This document shows, piece after piece, positions 45,150 to 56,576 of a stretch of DNA of 64,000 nt (position 1 is its first letter; the number at the start of each line of letters is the position of its first letter). Origin of the DNA: Beta vulgaris subsp. vulgaris (taxonomy: Eukaryota; Streptophyta; Magnoliopsida; Caryophyllales; Amaranthaceae); assembly GCF_026745355.1 (NCBI RefSeq), contig NC_079209.1:19444987-19508986 (forward strand), in the 5' to 3' direction. The notes below the pieces were generated by a model. That model worked only from the letters and a program-made list of their open reading frames with translations, made no database searches and had not been told where the DNA came from. A program made the position numbers and the translations under genes.

Positions 45150-47568
45150 ATGGGGAGCTCGTCCGAGTCAGTGACACCCCCTCCCTCACCTCCTTATAAT
45201 TTAGCCGAGGAAGTGAGAGGTATGGGAATGGTATTGGTGTCAACTTTAATAAGTTGCCCGGATCCCTCGGCTGTGCCTGAGGCGCTTTCCCTCCCGAGTA
45301 CTCCTTCGCAAGCCAAGGAGGAGGAGGCCGAGGGTACCATCCCCTACCCTGGGAGGTGTCCCTGGCCTATCCTTCTTCGAGGAGTTACTTAGACAAATAT
45401 CTGTCTGATGGTGTAGTTTGGATAGCTATGCCGGGAGAAGAAGGTGAAGCGTCGACGTCCGGGAGGCTCCTATATCCGGAGCTTGATCCCAAGGGCGGAC
45501 CGGGAGCGAAGTTTCCACTTCCGTCCTTAATAAAGGCTTTGCTAGAAGATGCCCGAGGCCAAGCGGCCAAATTTCAAATAAAGGACCCCTATTTGCTGGT
45601 CCGACCCGATGCTAGCCATACCATCTTATCTCCACCGCCCGGATGCACTGCATTTTATTACAAAGCAATGGAAATGGGCTTAAGATTCCCGCTGACCCAA
45701 TTTGAGAAAGACATTTTGAACGCTTACAACTTATGCTTGGGTCAGCTCTCCCCAAACTCTTGGGGCGGCATTTTGGCTGTTCAGGTAATATGTGATCTCA
45801 TCGGCGTTAAGCCGACCCTCACCCTCTAGCGCCATTTATATAAATTGTTCGAGATGCCGGCCGGGGATCACGGACCTGGTTGGTGGTGCTTCCAGGCTCG
45901 GCGAGGCTACCGAACCGTTCTTGACCTACCCACTTCTCAAAAGGGGTTTCGCCGGGGATTCGCCTTTGTCTACTATGGGGGAGAATGGGGCATCCCGACC
46001 GTGCCCCCATCTGCCGACCCAAATCACTGCCTTAATTTCAAAGTGCCCGAGCTATCGGAGGATGAAGCCGTGGCCGCTATATATATGCAGCTAGAGGCCA
46101 AAATAGTGGATGGCGGCGAAGTTTTTGTAGCGGGGAACTGGCTCCCGAGCTGCAAACTCTTCAAAGATAAGCACTTCCTGGCGGCGTTTGGTCTAAGCCC
46201 GGCTTTTCCCAAGGGTAATTCGGCAAAAAGGGGGTCCGGTTGACTTGTTTTTGTTTTACTTGCTATATTTTGCTAACTGTCTGTCTTTTTCAGAGGCTTC
46301 TCTAGCTTATATAAAGGAAACAGACCCGGACATGGCCGAACGACTGACCTCTGCTGCTCTGAAGGCTGCTAGGATTAGGGCCGAGATGAAGGCCAACAAG
46401 ATTAACAAGCCTTCCAAGCCAAAGGTAAGCGCCCTTTTTATCCGACCTGGATCACACTAAGTCTTTTGATTCTCACCAACTCCTTGTACATTTTGTAGGA
46501 TCCCTCCAACCCTAAGCCGAGGAAGCGTAAGGAACGGACCGAGGAGAGGGTGGAGATGACAGAGAAAGCCTTGGCGAAGGCTTGGGCCGAAAAGGAGGCC
46601 TCGGCCAAGAAGGCAAGGCAAGAGCCTTCCGTGGAGGTGAATAGCCCGCGCCAGGCTTCTGGGGAGGAAAATACACGCATCTCCCTTCACCCAGAAGACT
46701 TCGAGCCGGTGCGTAGCCCAAGCCACGCACAGGGGACCTCTCACACCGAGCAGACCTTATCCGAGGCGCCGGTCCCGTTTACTGAGATGTCCAAGTCGGA
46801 CAAAAGACAAAGGATCGCCAGTGCCTTGGAGATACTGGTCACCCAAACCGACCGAGATCATATCAACGCGGTAAATGGGAAGAATGAGTCGAGCGAACTC
46901 TTTCGCTCCTTGATGGACGTAAGTACCTTTGCTTTTTCCCTTTTTACTCTTTATTGCTACTTCTAACTGGTCTTTGTTTTGCAGTTTTCCATCCGGATGA
47001 CTAAAGTAGCCGAGGACCGGCTGCGTTGGTGCAAGAGGTCCAGAGCTTGAAGGAGGCGGCTCGGACGCATCTTTGATGAGCTTTATCAGGCCAAGGAGGC
47101 CAAGCGTCTGGCCGAGCTTCGTTGGAGGAGGCCAACACAAAATGACAAGGGCAGGCGACTGGAAGCAGGAGAGGGAAGACTGGAAAGTGGAAGGGCCAAC
47201 CTTTCCTTGCCAAAGAAAATGCTGAGTCCGCCAAGGTTACGGCCGAAGACCAAGCAAGCTCAGGCCGAGAGAGACTTGGAGGAGGTCAAGCTCAAACTTC
47301 TGCGGCCGAGGCAACTAAGGAAGCTCAGCGGCCGTTTCTCGCTCCAGGAGGAGTGGTTCAAGCCTGGCAGAAGTCGGACGACTCTACCTTCTGCGCTGAG
47401 GTGGGCCAATCCTCCCATAAGATGGGCGAGGACGAGGCGCTCTCCAAGCTCAGGGAAGCCTTGGCCGACTCCTGCCCTGAAGCTGACTGGAATTCAGTCT
47501 GGTCTCGCTATCAGGAGTTGGCTGAAGCCGAGGCAGCCGAGATTAAAGCCAAATGGCTGAGGAGATGA
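45150..47568 (+). pseudogene. Antisense extra gene (aORF) of the gypsy element, spliced, transposase_28-like
   Basis: Plus strand. Exon 1 45150-46214, exon 2 46294-46424, exon 3 46499-46918, exon 4 from 46985. All three introns are GT-AG and their phases join correctly (for example AAGG / AG giving Glu). The first 60 residues are Ser/Pro/Glu-rich. Then comes a globular part with WIAMPGEEGEAS, SPPPGCTAFYYKAMEMGLRF, LSPNSWGGIL, RHLYKLFEM, WWCFQARRGY and WGIPTVPP, resembling the plant 'putative gypsy type transposon' domain (Pfam PF04195 as I recall). Exon 3 is basic (KPRKRKER, possible nuclear signal) and Ala/Lys/Glu-rich. A frame shift near 45380, a stop at 45827-45829 and frame changes after 47040 break it here. 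Function unknown. Confidence 0.8.
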
Positions 47569-48051
47569 GCTCGATGATGATCTGATGATGATGAAGAAGA
47601 TGCTGCTAGCACCGAGCCACCTCCAACGAACAACCTGCTGCTGAGCAACCTGCCGCTGGTCCTTCCTCTTAGCTGCTTTAGGATTTTATTTTCTTAGCTT
47701 TGGCCTTGTCGGCCTTTTAGCTTTTCTGCTTTCGACCCTGTGTTTTTGTAAACTTTTGGTTGTATTTTGCAACTTTTGATCAATTGGAATACAACTACTA
47801 TTTTGCAACTTGCTTTGTCGCACATTTTTCGTTATTTGCAATATTATAAATTAATAATAAGACAATAAACTGGTTAAGTCTTGCTTGCCTTTTGATCAAA
47901 ATAATGAGACTGGCTAAGTCTTTTTATTTCTGGGGTAGAAACCGACTTGGTACATGGACTGGTTAAGTCCGAGTTACAATTGGTTTGCTTGCTAAACCGA
48001 CCAGGTAGTGCTGGCCTTACACATGCCCCTAGTGCAAGTAACGAAAAAAGT
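47569..48051. other. Convergent 3' region between antisense gene and pol
   Basis: Gln/Leu-coded repeats end at about 47675. The rest is T-rich, a probable 3' untranslated region of the antisense gene, overlapping the end of the pol transcript. Confidence 0.5.
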
Positions 48052-49160
48052 TTACAAATAGAATCTTTTGAGATTGTCTAGTTCCAAGGTCGAGCCAGGG
48101 GACCCCTTCGGGAGTTCGAGTCGGAATGTCCCTGGCTTGATGACTCTGTAACCTTGTAAGGGCTCGCCAATTTGCCCCCAACTTCCCTTTGAGATGGGAA
48201 AGTCCGGTGGCTTCGACCTTTCGACGACCCAGTCGCCTAGACTGATTGGCCGAGGCTTTACTCGCCTGTTAAAGTGCCTTGTGATTTTTGCTTGTACCGG
48301 ATGGCTTGTAGCAAAGCATTGCCTCGGGTTTCTGGCAACAGGTCTAAGTTGACGGGTTTTTCTTCTTCTTTTGGTCGAACTCATAGAATGTCATCCGAGG
48401 GGAGGGATTCCCACCTCGACCGGAAGGACAGCTTCGCTTCCATAGACCAAGCCGAAAGGGGTGCCCCGTGGCTTCTTTACTTTGTTCGAGCCGACCAGAG
48501 TACTCCGGGTAGGTCGTCTACCCATGCCCCTTTAGCTGATCAAGGGATTTCTTGATACCCTTTAGGACAATTTTATTGGCCGACTCGGCTTGCCCGTTGG
48601 TCTGAGGGCGGGAGACTGCTGAGAACCTTGTTTGAATGCCGAACCGGGCACACCCGCTGTTGAACTGTCGGCCATTGTCTGATACCAAGGCTCTTGGAAT
48701 TCCGAACCGGGTAATGATATTCCTCCATATGAACAGCTGAACCTGCTTGTCAGTAATTGACGCCAGTGGCTCGGCTTCAGTCCACTTGGTGAAGTAATCA
48801 ATAGCCACAATCAGGAACTTCCTTTGCCCAGAAGCTGGGGGAAAAGGTCCGAGCAGGTCCATGCCCCACTTGTCGAAGGGCAGGACTGCTTGAATGGTGG
48901 TGAGGGGAGTGGCGGCGCCCTTGGTATGTCCGAGTGAATCTGGCAGGAGGGACACCGCGGACTAAGTCCGAGGCATCAGCTTTCAAGTAGGCCAATAGTA
49001 CCTCCCTTAGCGCCTTTCCGGCTATGTTCGACCCCCTTGATGGCTTCCGCAGGCTCCTTGGTGTATTTCCCGGAGGACATAATTTCCTTCCTCGGGGTTA
49101 TACACTTGAGGAGGGGATGAGTGAAGGACTTTTTATAGAGCTGCCTTTCATGCCAAAGGA
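48052..49160 (-). pseudogene. gypsy integrase
   Basis: Minus strand. 48955-48518 is open and shows WGMDLLGPFPPASG (catalytic Asp), YFTKWTEAEPLA, LVSDNGRQF (second Asp) and QTNGQAESANKIVLKG (catalytic Glu). Downstream 48384-48052 reads FNRRVKPRPISLGDWV and RVIKPGTFRLE, the C-terminal GPY-like part, ending LKRFYL. The zinc finger region (about 49160-48960) is broken by indels. The integrase inserts the cDNA into the genome. Confidence 0.9.
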
Positions 49161-49344
49161 ACCAACCTGACTTTGCTTAACCGGTCGGCTTCTTTAGGAT
49201 CATGGGTAAGGTCCCGTCTCGCAAGTACTCCACAATTTCACCCATCCAGTTTGAGGACGATTGAGTACGAGCTGCTCTTTGGCATTTATGCTAGGCTCCT
49301 TCAACTTCCCAAGTTATGGTTCTGGGGCCGACCCTTCAGCAGAA

Positions 49345-49970
49345 CTAGCCATCCGAGCCAGTGCATCGCTTGCTGATTTTCCGAGCGAGGAATGTGGTAA
49401 TCCGGAATCCGGACAACCTTCCAATGACAGCTCGGGCTTTGGCCAAGTACATCCTCATGTTGTCCTCCTTGGCCTCATAGTCTCCGGAAACTGACCCACT
49501 ATGAGTTGTGAGTCGGACTTGGCTATGAGATGTTGCCCAGCTAGGATGCATAGCTGTATTCCGAGGATGAGGCCTCATACTCGGCTTCATTGTTAGATCC
49601 GAGAAATTCGAACTTAACAGCATATTCAATTTTTTCTCCGACCGGGGTTTGATGACCAGCCCGCTCCACAACCACTCTTTGTGGATGACCATCAACAAGC
49701 AATCCCACTCCTCTTGCGAACCGACCGGGGGTCGAGTTGCGCATTCAGTGATGAAGTCAGCGAGTGCTTGGGCCTTGATGGCTCTTCGGGGCTCGAATCG
49801 AGCCCAAAATCTGCTAACTGGTCTGCCCAATCGCTCATCCGACTCGAGTGATTTCTATTCTCAATAGCTTCCGGAGCGGTTGTCCGGTTAGGACTTTGAT
49901 GGGATGTGCTTGGAAATAGGGCTTGAGCTTCCGGCTCGCCATTACCAAGGCAAAGACCATTTTTCAACAT
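49345..49970 (-). pseudogene. gypsy RNase H and linker
   Basis: Minus strand, broken into overlapping frames by indels. Recognisable are RAIKAQALADFI and the second RNase H core FLGSNNEAEYEA, plus GDYEAKEDNMRMYLAKA. RNase H removes RNA from the hybrid. Plant Tat elements carry two RNase H-like domains; which ones remain here is not resolved by eye. Confidence 0.8.
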
Positions 49971-50175
49971 CGCTGTACTTCGCCTCGGCCCCCCTATAGG
50001 CGTGGCTGATGAAGTAACAGGATGTTGCTTTCCTTCTCGCTCGGCTATAGGACGGCGCTAAGAGCGTAGTCCGAGACAGCCAAGTAGATAAACAGGGGTT
50101 CCCCCGGCAAGGGGGAGATCAGTTTGGGCAAAGATGCCAAGTGATTCTTGAGGAGTGAAGGCTTGCTCGGCTTCG

Positions 50176-51319
50176 TCATCCCATGCGAACTCTTTTCGCT
50201 TCAGGGCCTTGAAGAACAACAAGCTTTATCGGCCGACCGGGAGAGGAACGACCGAGCGCGCTAAGCAGCCGGTTAGGCGCTGTACTTCCCGAACTTCCGA
50301 GGGATTTCATTTCTAAGACCGCTTTGATTTTGTCCGGGTTGGCCTCTATACCTCTCTCATCTACTAGAAATCCGAGGCACTTTCCCCCTTTAACTCCGAA
50401 GACGCATTTTTTAGGGTTGAGCATCATTCGGTATTTCCTTAGGGTGCTCAGCGTTTCTTTCAGATCTGCAGGGTGATCCGACTGGGCCTTGCTTTTGACT
50501 ATCATATCGTCAACTACCTCAATGTTCCGACCCAATTGGTCGCTGAAGATTTTGTTGACGGTTCGCTGATATGTCGCCCCGGCATTTTTGAGGCCGAACG
50601 GCATCATTTTGTAGCAGTAGACCCCCTGAGGAGTGATGAATGCTGTATGAACCCTATCCTTCTCGGCCATGGGAATTTGATGATAGCCGGCATTTGCATC
50701 CATGAAGCTGAGAAGGGCGTGCCCTGCCGTTGAATCGACCAGCCTATCGATCTTTGGCAGGGGGTGATTGTCTTTTGGGCAGGCTTTGTTTAAGTCGGTG
50801 AATCGACACACATTCGCCATGCCCCACTCGGCTTTTTGACCAAACCACGTTGGCCAGCCACTCCGAGTATTGACATTCTTCTATGAAACCCGCTTCGAGC
50901 AGCTTCTTGACCTCTGCGCTGTGCGGCATTTCTTTCGGGATTGGTGCTGAGCTTTTGCTTGATGGTCTGAACCCCTCTTTGATGTTAAGCTCATGACACA
51001 TGATTTTCGGGTCGAGCCCCGGCATTTCTGTGGCCTCATAGGCGAAGACATCTTGGTACTCCGTGAGCACTTGGATGATATCTTGCCTTGTTTGGGGGTC
51101 CATGGCCTTGCCTACCCTGACAGTCCGACCGGGGTCCTGGCCGATCGCGACTTCTTCGTCATCCTCGGCTGGCTGAGGACGCTCGTATTGCTTGGGGTTT
51201 TCAGTTATGTACACCCCGAGGCTGTTGAGGGCTGACCCCTTCGTATTTTCTTTTTTTGAGTCCTTTTGGACGTCGTTGTCCGAGTCCTTTTGGACGTCGT
51301 TATTTTTGAGGCTATTCAC
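50176..51319 (-). pseudogene. gypsy reverse transcriptase
   Basis: Minus strand. The upstream frame 51319-50744 reads QDIIQVLTEYQDVFAYEATE, MPGLDPKIMCHELNI, PIPKEMPHSAEVKKLLEAGF. After a shift at about 50825 the frame 50820-50176 carries RFTDLNKACPKDNHPLPKID, LSFMDANAGYHQIPM, MMPFGLKNAGATYQR and the active-site segment EVVDDMIVKS. In the family this reads VYVDDMIVKS, so the Tyr of YVDD is lost by absence of one codon. The element is therefore probably dead despite its youth, unless the loss is a sequence error. Confidence 0.92.
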
Positions 51320-51360
51320 ATAGCACTCTCTTGCGGCCTGTTGGTCGCCTTGAATTTTTC

Positions 51361-51624
51361 CTACCTTCCCTCATCAGTCTCAAACTGCAAGAGGAGCTGG
51401 TAGGTGGAGATGGCGGCCTTGGCTTTGTTTAGCATGGGCCTCCCCATTATTATGTTGTAAGGCAAAGGGATGTCTACCACCAAGAAGTCGATCGGTAGGC
51501 TTCTCCCCTTACCCTTTTCACCCATCCGAGTGGGTAATTTTATTGATCCGACCGGGTGGACAGAGTTGCCCCGAAGCCTATGAGCGGCTGAGCCATGGGG
51601 TAACATCCCGTCGGTGTACTTCAC
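51361..51624 (-). pseudogene. gypsy aspartic protease region
   Basis: Minus strand. Reads LPIDFLVVDIPLPYNIIMGR and ISTYQLLLQFETDEG, the C-terminal flap and core of the plant gypsy protease. The catalytic D-T/S-G lies upstream in a shifted frame (about 51680-51640) and I could not confirm it. Confidence 0.75.
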
Positions 51625-51943
51625 TTTTTGAGGCAGTCAAGGTGATTATATCAGCGGATGACGCCACTATCCACCAATACCCTCTTCACCTTTGTATTGC
51701 TACCTTGAGCTCGATGACAGGGGGTCGTCGTGCGGAACGTGCAACGTCCGACTGGTTCCCCAAAGTCATGACGGGGCACTAGCTCGGGGAGCTGGACATC
51801 AAGACCTGATGTTTAGGTTAGGTGAGCCTTGCGGCTCGGCCGGTTAGGCCTCCCGACGCGAACCTCCAGCGATGACACCAATGAACCTTCGTGTCCCCCT
51901 GTTCGACTGACCCACCTTTTGCTTCCCTTTTCTCGCTCGAGGC

Positions 51944-53483
51944 TTAGGTAGTGGTTGAGCTTGCCCTGGTCGGCCAACCGTTCAAGGATTTCTTGAGCTC
52001 TCGACAGTCTTGGTGGTGTGCCACATTCCTTGTGGTAGTCACACCAATACTTTTATCCCTCCGAGACGATGATGTCCGGATGGGCGTTGGCCTGGGAAGC
52101 CAATTTTTGTTCCGGATATCAAAGTAGATCTCCTTCCGGTTTTTATTGAATCGGGGGTCGTTGCCGTTATCGGTGAGCCGATCCCCTCGGCCCCCTGTTC
52201 TTTGATGCTTAGGCTGACCTAGATGTCCACCGTCATCTTTCTTTCTTGCCACCTCATCCGAGTAACGGCAGATTCCGTTGCTGGATGAATCTTTGGGCCC
52301 GAGCCATGGCTTCCGAGTAAGTTTTACTTCATTCTCGGCCAATGACCATCTGAGCCGACCCGGTTGGAGCCGGACATGAGGGCAGCGAAGGCTACACGTC
52401 CTGTAGGTCGGTTATTTTGAGAGACTCTCGTTGAACCTCTTATTAGTCCGACAAGGATTCATTCTTGTCTTGCTTCACCCCATGAGGTGAAGGCTGGTTT
52501 TTCTTTGCCTCTTTCCCGCTACGAACTTGGTGATGAAGAGGTGTTCCAATATGGCGAAGTCAGTGATGACCCCCGCCGGCAGTTCTTGGAACCAATTAGA
52601 GCCAAACCTTTGAGGGTGGTAGGGAAGAAGCGGCACCAAGTGGCCTCGCAACTTGTCTGCACGCTCATTTGAGCCTTGTAACTAGCCATATGATCATCTG
52701 GGTCGGTTAGGCCCGCAAATGGCTCGATCAGGGGGGTTTTGATTTTCCCGGAGGTTGGGTCCCTAGGATTTCTGACTGAAGGGGATCAGGAACTTGAGCC
52801 CTCCTCCAGTAGCCTAGGGGCTGAGAATGAGCCGAGTCCCCTTGGCCCTCTCGGTCATTTGCTTCTTCTGAGGAACTCCCGGCGTCATAGCCTTGGCTGA
52901 GGCGCTTCTTGTTGTTAAGGAATTCTCGGGCATCTTGGGGTTTCCGACCCACCCCCCCTTGGGGATTTAGATACTGGGTCTCTGCATGCGACGGGCCGAC
53001 CCCTGTCGCGCTGACTTTTCTTTTCCCGGTGGCTCGGGTCTCTCGCATCGGACCGTGGCCGGCTAGGCTGCGGATCCGATTAGAACGAGAGTGTCCCTCT
53101 GGAGCGGACGACGTGCGCTCTCTGGGCTCATGCTGATTGAGCGGGACGACTTGTTGCGGCTGCCTCTGTGGAGCATGGCCATCATGTCCATCATGCCCTT
53201 TTGGAAAGTTTCCTGGAGCTGAGCCGTGATAAGGGCCAGGTCAGACGCAAAGAGCGGCTGAGGCTCCACATGCTGAATATGCTGGGATACCGACCGAGGG
53301 TCCAGAGTTTGGACGGTAGGTGACCTCCGAGCCGGTGAGGGGCCGCTCGGCCTCCCGGTTATGCGCAGGCGAGTGACCTCGCTCCGGCGAGGGTTGGGGT
53401 TCCCTATTGTGCGGCGGAGTGGCCTCTTCTGGCCGAGCAACCTGTCAGAGGCTGCTTGCGCGAGTGTTTTTGGTTGGTGCCAT
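51944..53483 (-). pseudogene. gypsy gag
   Basis: Minus strand. A probable start ATG at 53483 gives MAPTKNTRASSL. A Pro/Arg/Glu-rich N-terminal region follows to about 52730. The gag core at about 52735-52480 reads PFAGLTDPDDHMASYKAQM and FFPTTLKGLA with shifts. The region to 51944 reads HRVARKK-like basic frames and CRELKK, where the knuckle would lie. Many one-base indels break it. Confidence 0.8.
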
Positions 53484-53560
53484 TGTCAATTGGCGTTCTG
53501 AGCTGAGTAGCTGAGTGATAAATCTGAGTGAGTGGTGGCGAAGTAACTTTTTGTACTATC

Positions 53561-53577
53561 CCACAGACGGCGCCAAA
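53561..53577 (-). other. gypsy primer binding site
   Basis: The minus strand reads TTTGGCGCCGTCTGTGG directly after the 5' LTR end, the primer-site sequence commonly seen after LTRs of plant Tat-type gypsy elements. Confidence 0.85.
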
Positions 53578-53578
53578 C

Positions 53579-53980
53579 TGTTTCTGTCTAGAAATTAAGG
53601 TTCTGATTCCTTTGCTTAGGGAATACCGGGTCAGATTCGAATGTCCTGAGTCCAAAGTCCGTACGCCGGAATCCTGCAAAAGTAATGGTTAGACTGCCCC
53701 GGGGGTTGTTCCGAGATCGCCTCTCCGACGCTCAAGTCAGTATCAAGCTTAGAGAGATAAAGTCTAGAGAGAGATGCTCTGGTTTGTTAGGTAAGAATTC
53801 AATACCTTCTCATTGATGAGGGGGTTGAGTATTTATAGTGCTGGGGATATCCCAACTGTAGGCCAGCTGGAGGGCACTGACAGCTGGGAGGCATTATCAC
53901 AGGTGGGCCCTCTGGAGGTTTAAGGCTTTATTGGGCTTAATTATCTCTGGCAGGCTCAACCCAGGAAATAAGCCCAAACA
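53579..53980 (-). repeat. gypsy 5' LTR
   Basis: 402 bp, near-identical to 42688-43092, followed by GTTCT. Contains a minus-strand TATA box. Confidence 0.96.
53830..53838 (-). promoter_or_regulatory. gypsy LTR TATA box
   Basis: The minus strand reads CTATAAATA within the 5' LTR, a near-consensus plant TATA box on the coding strand of the element. Confidence 0.7.
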
Positions 53981-54032
53981 GTTCTTAAGCTACTTGTTTA
54001 TTCCCTTGGTGAGAAATTCATATTTAATACTA

Positions 54033-54373
54033 CTCGCTCCGTCTTAAAATATAGTTTTCATTTTTATTTTTTCATGGAAAATAAGGTAAGTAGAATCTAA
54101 GAGGGGTAGTAAAGATCTTTTGTTTATTTAAATAAATGTTGTATGGAAAAAGATGATTTTAGGAGAGAAAATGGAGAATAATTGGGGAAAGAACATTAAT
54201 TGTAACACTTAGATTGAATAAACAAAGTAAAAAAAAAATTCAAGAAGCAAATAACTGATGGTGAAATGATTTACCTAGACAAGTTAGGGGAATTTATGAA
54301 ACTAAATATAAAAATGAGTATATTTTAAAACACCTAAAATAAAAATAGAAACTATATTTTTAGACGACACGAG
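54033..54373. mobile_element. Stowaway-type MITE
   Basis: 341 bp. Inverted ends CTCGCTCCGTCTTAAAATAT and its imperfect complement, flanked by TA (54031-54032, 54374-54375). It lies 47 bp from the gypsy target site. No coding sequence. Confidence 0.85.
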
Positions 54374-54740
54374 TATTTGTTTTGAGTTTCAGATTTTGCG
54401 TGAAATCATGTATAAAGGGAGCTTTGAAGGAATTAAGAGAAAAGGACTTTCAATCAAGTCAACAGAATAACAATAATTGTAGGAGCAATTATTAGGATTT
54501 AGTAATGGTGCTCTTAGAGGAACATCAATCAAGTGTAATAGGATCTGGCTTATTATTAGTGAAAGAGCTCGTCTAAAATTTGTGGTCGAAGTTCTTAATT
54601 ATTATTAGGCCTGTGAAGGTTTTTCTCATAAATTCTCTCGCATGTCTTTACATTGTTCCTCTTGTCTTTTTTTAAAAAAATTTCCCAAAAAGTACCCCCT
54701 CCCCTCCCTCTTTTAAAGATAAAGAACAATTGATTTTCAG
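54374..54740. other. Unannotated spacer
   Basis: AT-rich, no gene recognised. Confidence 0.5.
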
Positions 54741-55363
54741 TAGACCTGGCAATCGGATCAATCGGATCAATCGGATCGGATTCGGACCGGATCAATTCAG
54801 ATCGGACCGTTTTCGAATCAAGTTACATTCGGACTGGGACCGGACCGTTTCAAATTGGGTCATCGTTCGAACTATTATATCAGGTCGGAATCAGACCGGA
54901 CCAATTCAGATCGTACCGTTTTCGGATCAAGTTACATTTGGACCGGGATCAGACCGGATTGGATCGTTTCGGATTGGGTCATCGTTCGAACTATTATTTC
55001 GGATCAGAATCGCACTATGGTGGAATGAATGGAATACTTATGCCAATGATATTTTTTTAATATAAAAAACGGGTAAGTTTCGGGTATTTCGGATCAAAGC
55101 CAAATCGAAACCAATAATTTCGGATCGGTTTACCTTCGGGTCGGATCAGTTTTAGATCGGGTCGGATCGGTTTCGAATCCGGTAAGATTATATCTGATCA
55201 TTCGGATTTCGAGTCAAGATTATTTCGGATCGGGATTCGGACCGGATCGGGAACGTTTCGGATTCGGATCAAGGTTCGGACCGTCTCGTTCGGACCCAGA
55301 TCGGACCACGGATCGGATATTTCGGACCAGATTTTCGAATCAGGACCAACTTTGTCAGGTCTA
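54741..55363. mobile_element. hAT-type MITE built of CGGATC repeats
   Basis: Inverted ends TAGACCTGGCAA and TTGTCAGGTCTA (one mismatch) with flanks ATTTTCAG and ATATTCAC matching at 6 of 8 bases. The interior consists of variants of TCGGATCGGATC, GGACCGG and GGATCA. Frames through it are composition artefacts. Confidence 0.8.
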
Positions 55364-56576
55364 ATATTCACCACCATGATCACAATCCTTCCTCTACTTT
55401 TGAAATAGAGTTCAGGTTTTTCATCATAAATATTCATCACTTATCTTCGTCTGATGACCAAAGGCTCTACTCATCCTTCCTTGTACCTTAACCCAATTGC
55501 AAATATATTTAGTCAAGCACCATTTTTGATCCTTACGTCGTTTAAGATTGTTCAGGTTTTTGCTTCAAGCTTAATTCTGAATAAAAACATTTTGACAGTA
55601 CAACTCTTTAGGGCATATATATCGCATCAGACCATGCTTGACGTAATTATTCAATGAGCACATAATCAACTTCGAGCAACTGTCGAGTGGCATGTAATTA
55701 TATTCTCCAACATGCAAACATTGGTATCATGAAGTACATTACAGAATGCAATCAGAATAGATGGTCAGGCAAGCTGGAAGAATTTACTCACACTTTATAT
55801 CAGCTCCAGCAAGAGATCACAAAGTTTTACAATTTAGTCGAACTTCAACATCCTAATAACATCATTTCCCACTCGGCCACTACTCCAGCTGCATTCACTT
55901 CACCAAAATCTTGCTGAACTTATCTGAACTAATTTAAATTTATTTATTGAAGCTTAATGGAACTAATCTGAATTTATCTGAACATACTGAAACTTATTCG
56001 AATTCGAGTTTATCTTTCCGGGGACGATTATCTCAAGGCGAAGAGAATACACCCACAAGCCACAGTGTTCAAACAAGACATTCCATGAAAACTACAGATT
56101 ACTCACAAAATAAGCCAAAAGATTTAGATAAGCAAGTTTTCAGATGTTATCTTTAGTTCTTTACTTTTGGTTGAAGCACATACACACACGATACAACATG
56201 TATAAGAAAACTGACCAGCTTCATTTAATTATGGTACCTTGCCAGATTACACATGACATCGATTCCTCCTCTATCAACTAAAGTCTATTCTGATTTGCTT
56301 TCATGTTTACAAAATACATGGTACCATAACTTCCTTACTATTGCTCCTCTATCAAGTAAAGTATATTCTGATAACTTGCTTTCATATGTTTACAAAAAAC
56401 ATGGTACCGAAACTTCCTTACGTTCGCTTTTCTTTCATGATTCCTACATTACAGTTAGCTCAATTTCCATCAAACTTTCCTAGCTAAACCTCCCAATCAA
56501 ACAATATACCCTTCCCAAAATTCAAAACTTGCAATCCCTAACCACACACAAAAGAAGAAAGCAACAAAAATTAAAA
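55364..56576. other. Spacer downstream of the host gene
   Basis: Short plus frames (55687-55917, 55947-56156) look coding-like in part (KLEEFTHTLYQLQQEITKFY), but I recognise no family. TTATCTGAACT-type words repeat near 55915-56000. Confidence 0.4.
56263..56422. repeat. 80-bp direct tandem duplication
   Basis: 56263-56342 and 56344-56422 share CTCCTCTATCAA, TATTCTGAT, TTGCTTTCAT, GTTTACAAAA and ACATGGTACC with small indels, immediately downstream of the host gene. Confidence 0.85.

Larger units (their letters stand above)
42688..53980 (-). mobile_element. Ty3/gypsy LTR retrotransposon, Tat-like, with antisense extra gene
   Basis: LTRs 42688-43092 and 53579-53980 are flanked by GTTCT (42683-42687, 53981-53985). 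Order on the minus strand is gag, protease, RT, RNase H, integrase (gypsy order). A spliced gene lies antisense between integrase and the 3' LTR, and tandem repeats occupy the 3' region. The combination matches what is described for the plant Tat/Ogre/Retand lineage. LTRs differ by 3 transitions and 3 one-base indels, so the insertion is recent. Confidence 0.95.

Noticed and set aside
46024..47234. Minus-strand frames opposite the antisense gypsy gene
   Set aside because: The plus strand shows phase-correct introns and a domain; the minus frames are shadows.
54730..55440. Frames with repeated Arg/Ile/Asp or Gly/Pro/Asp words
   Set aside because: They reflect the CGGATC word composition of the hAT MITE.
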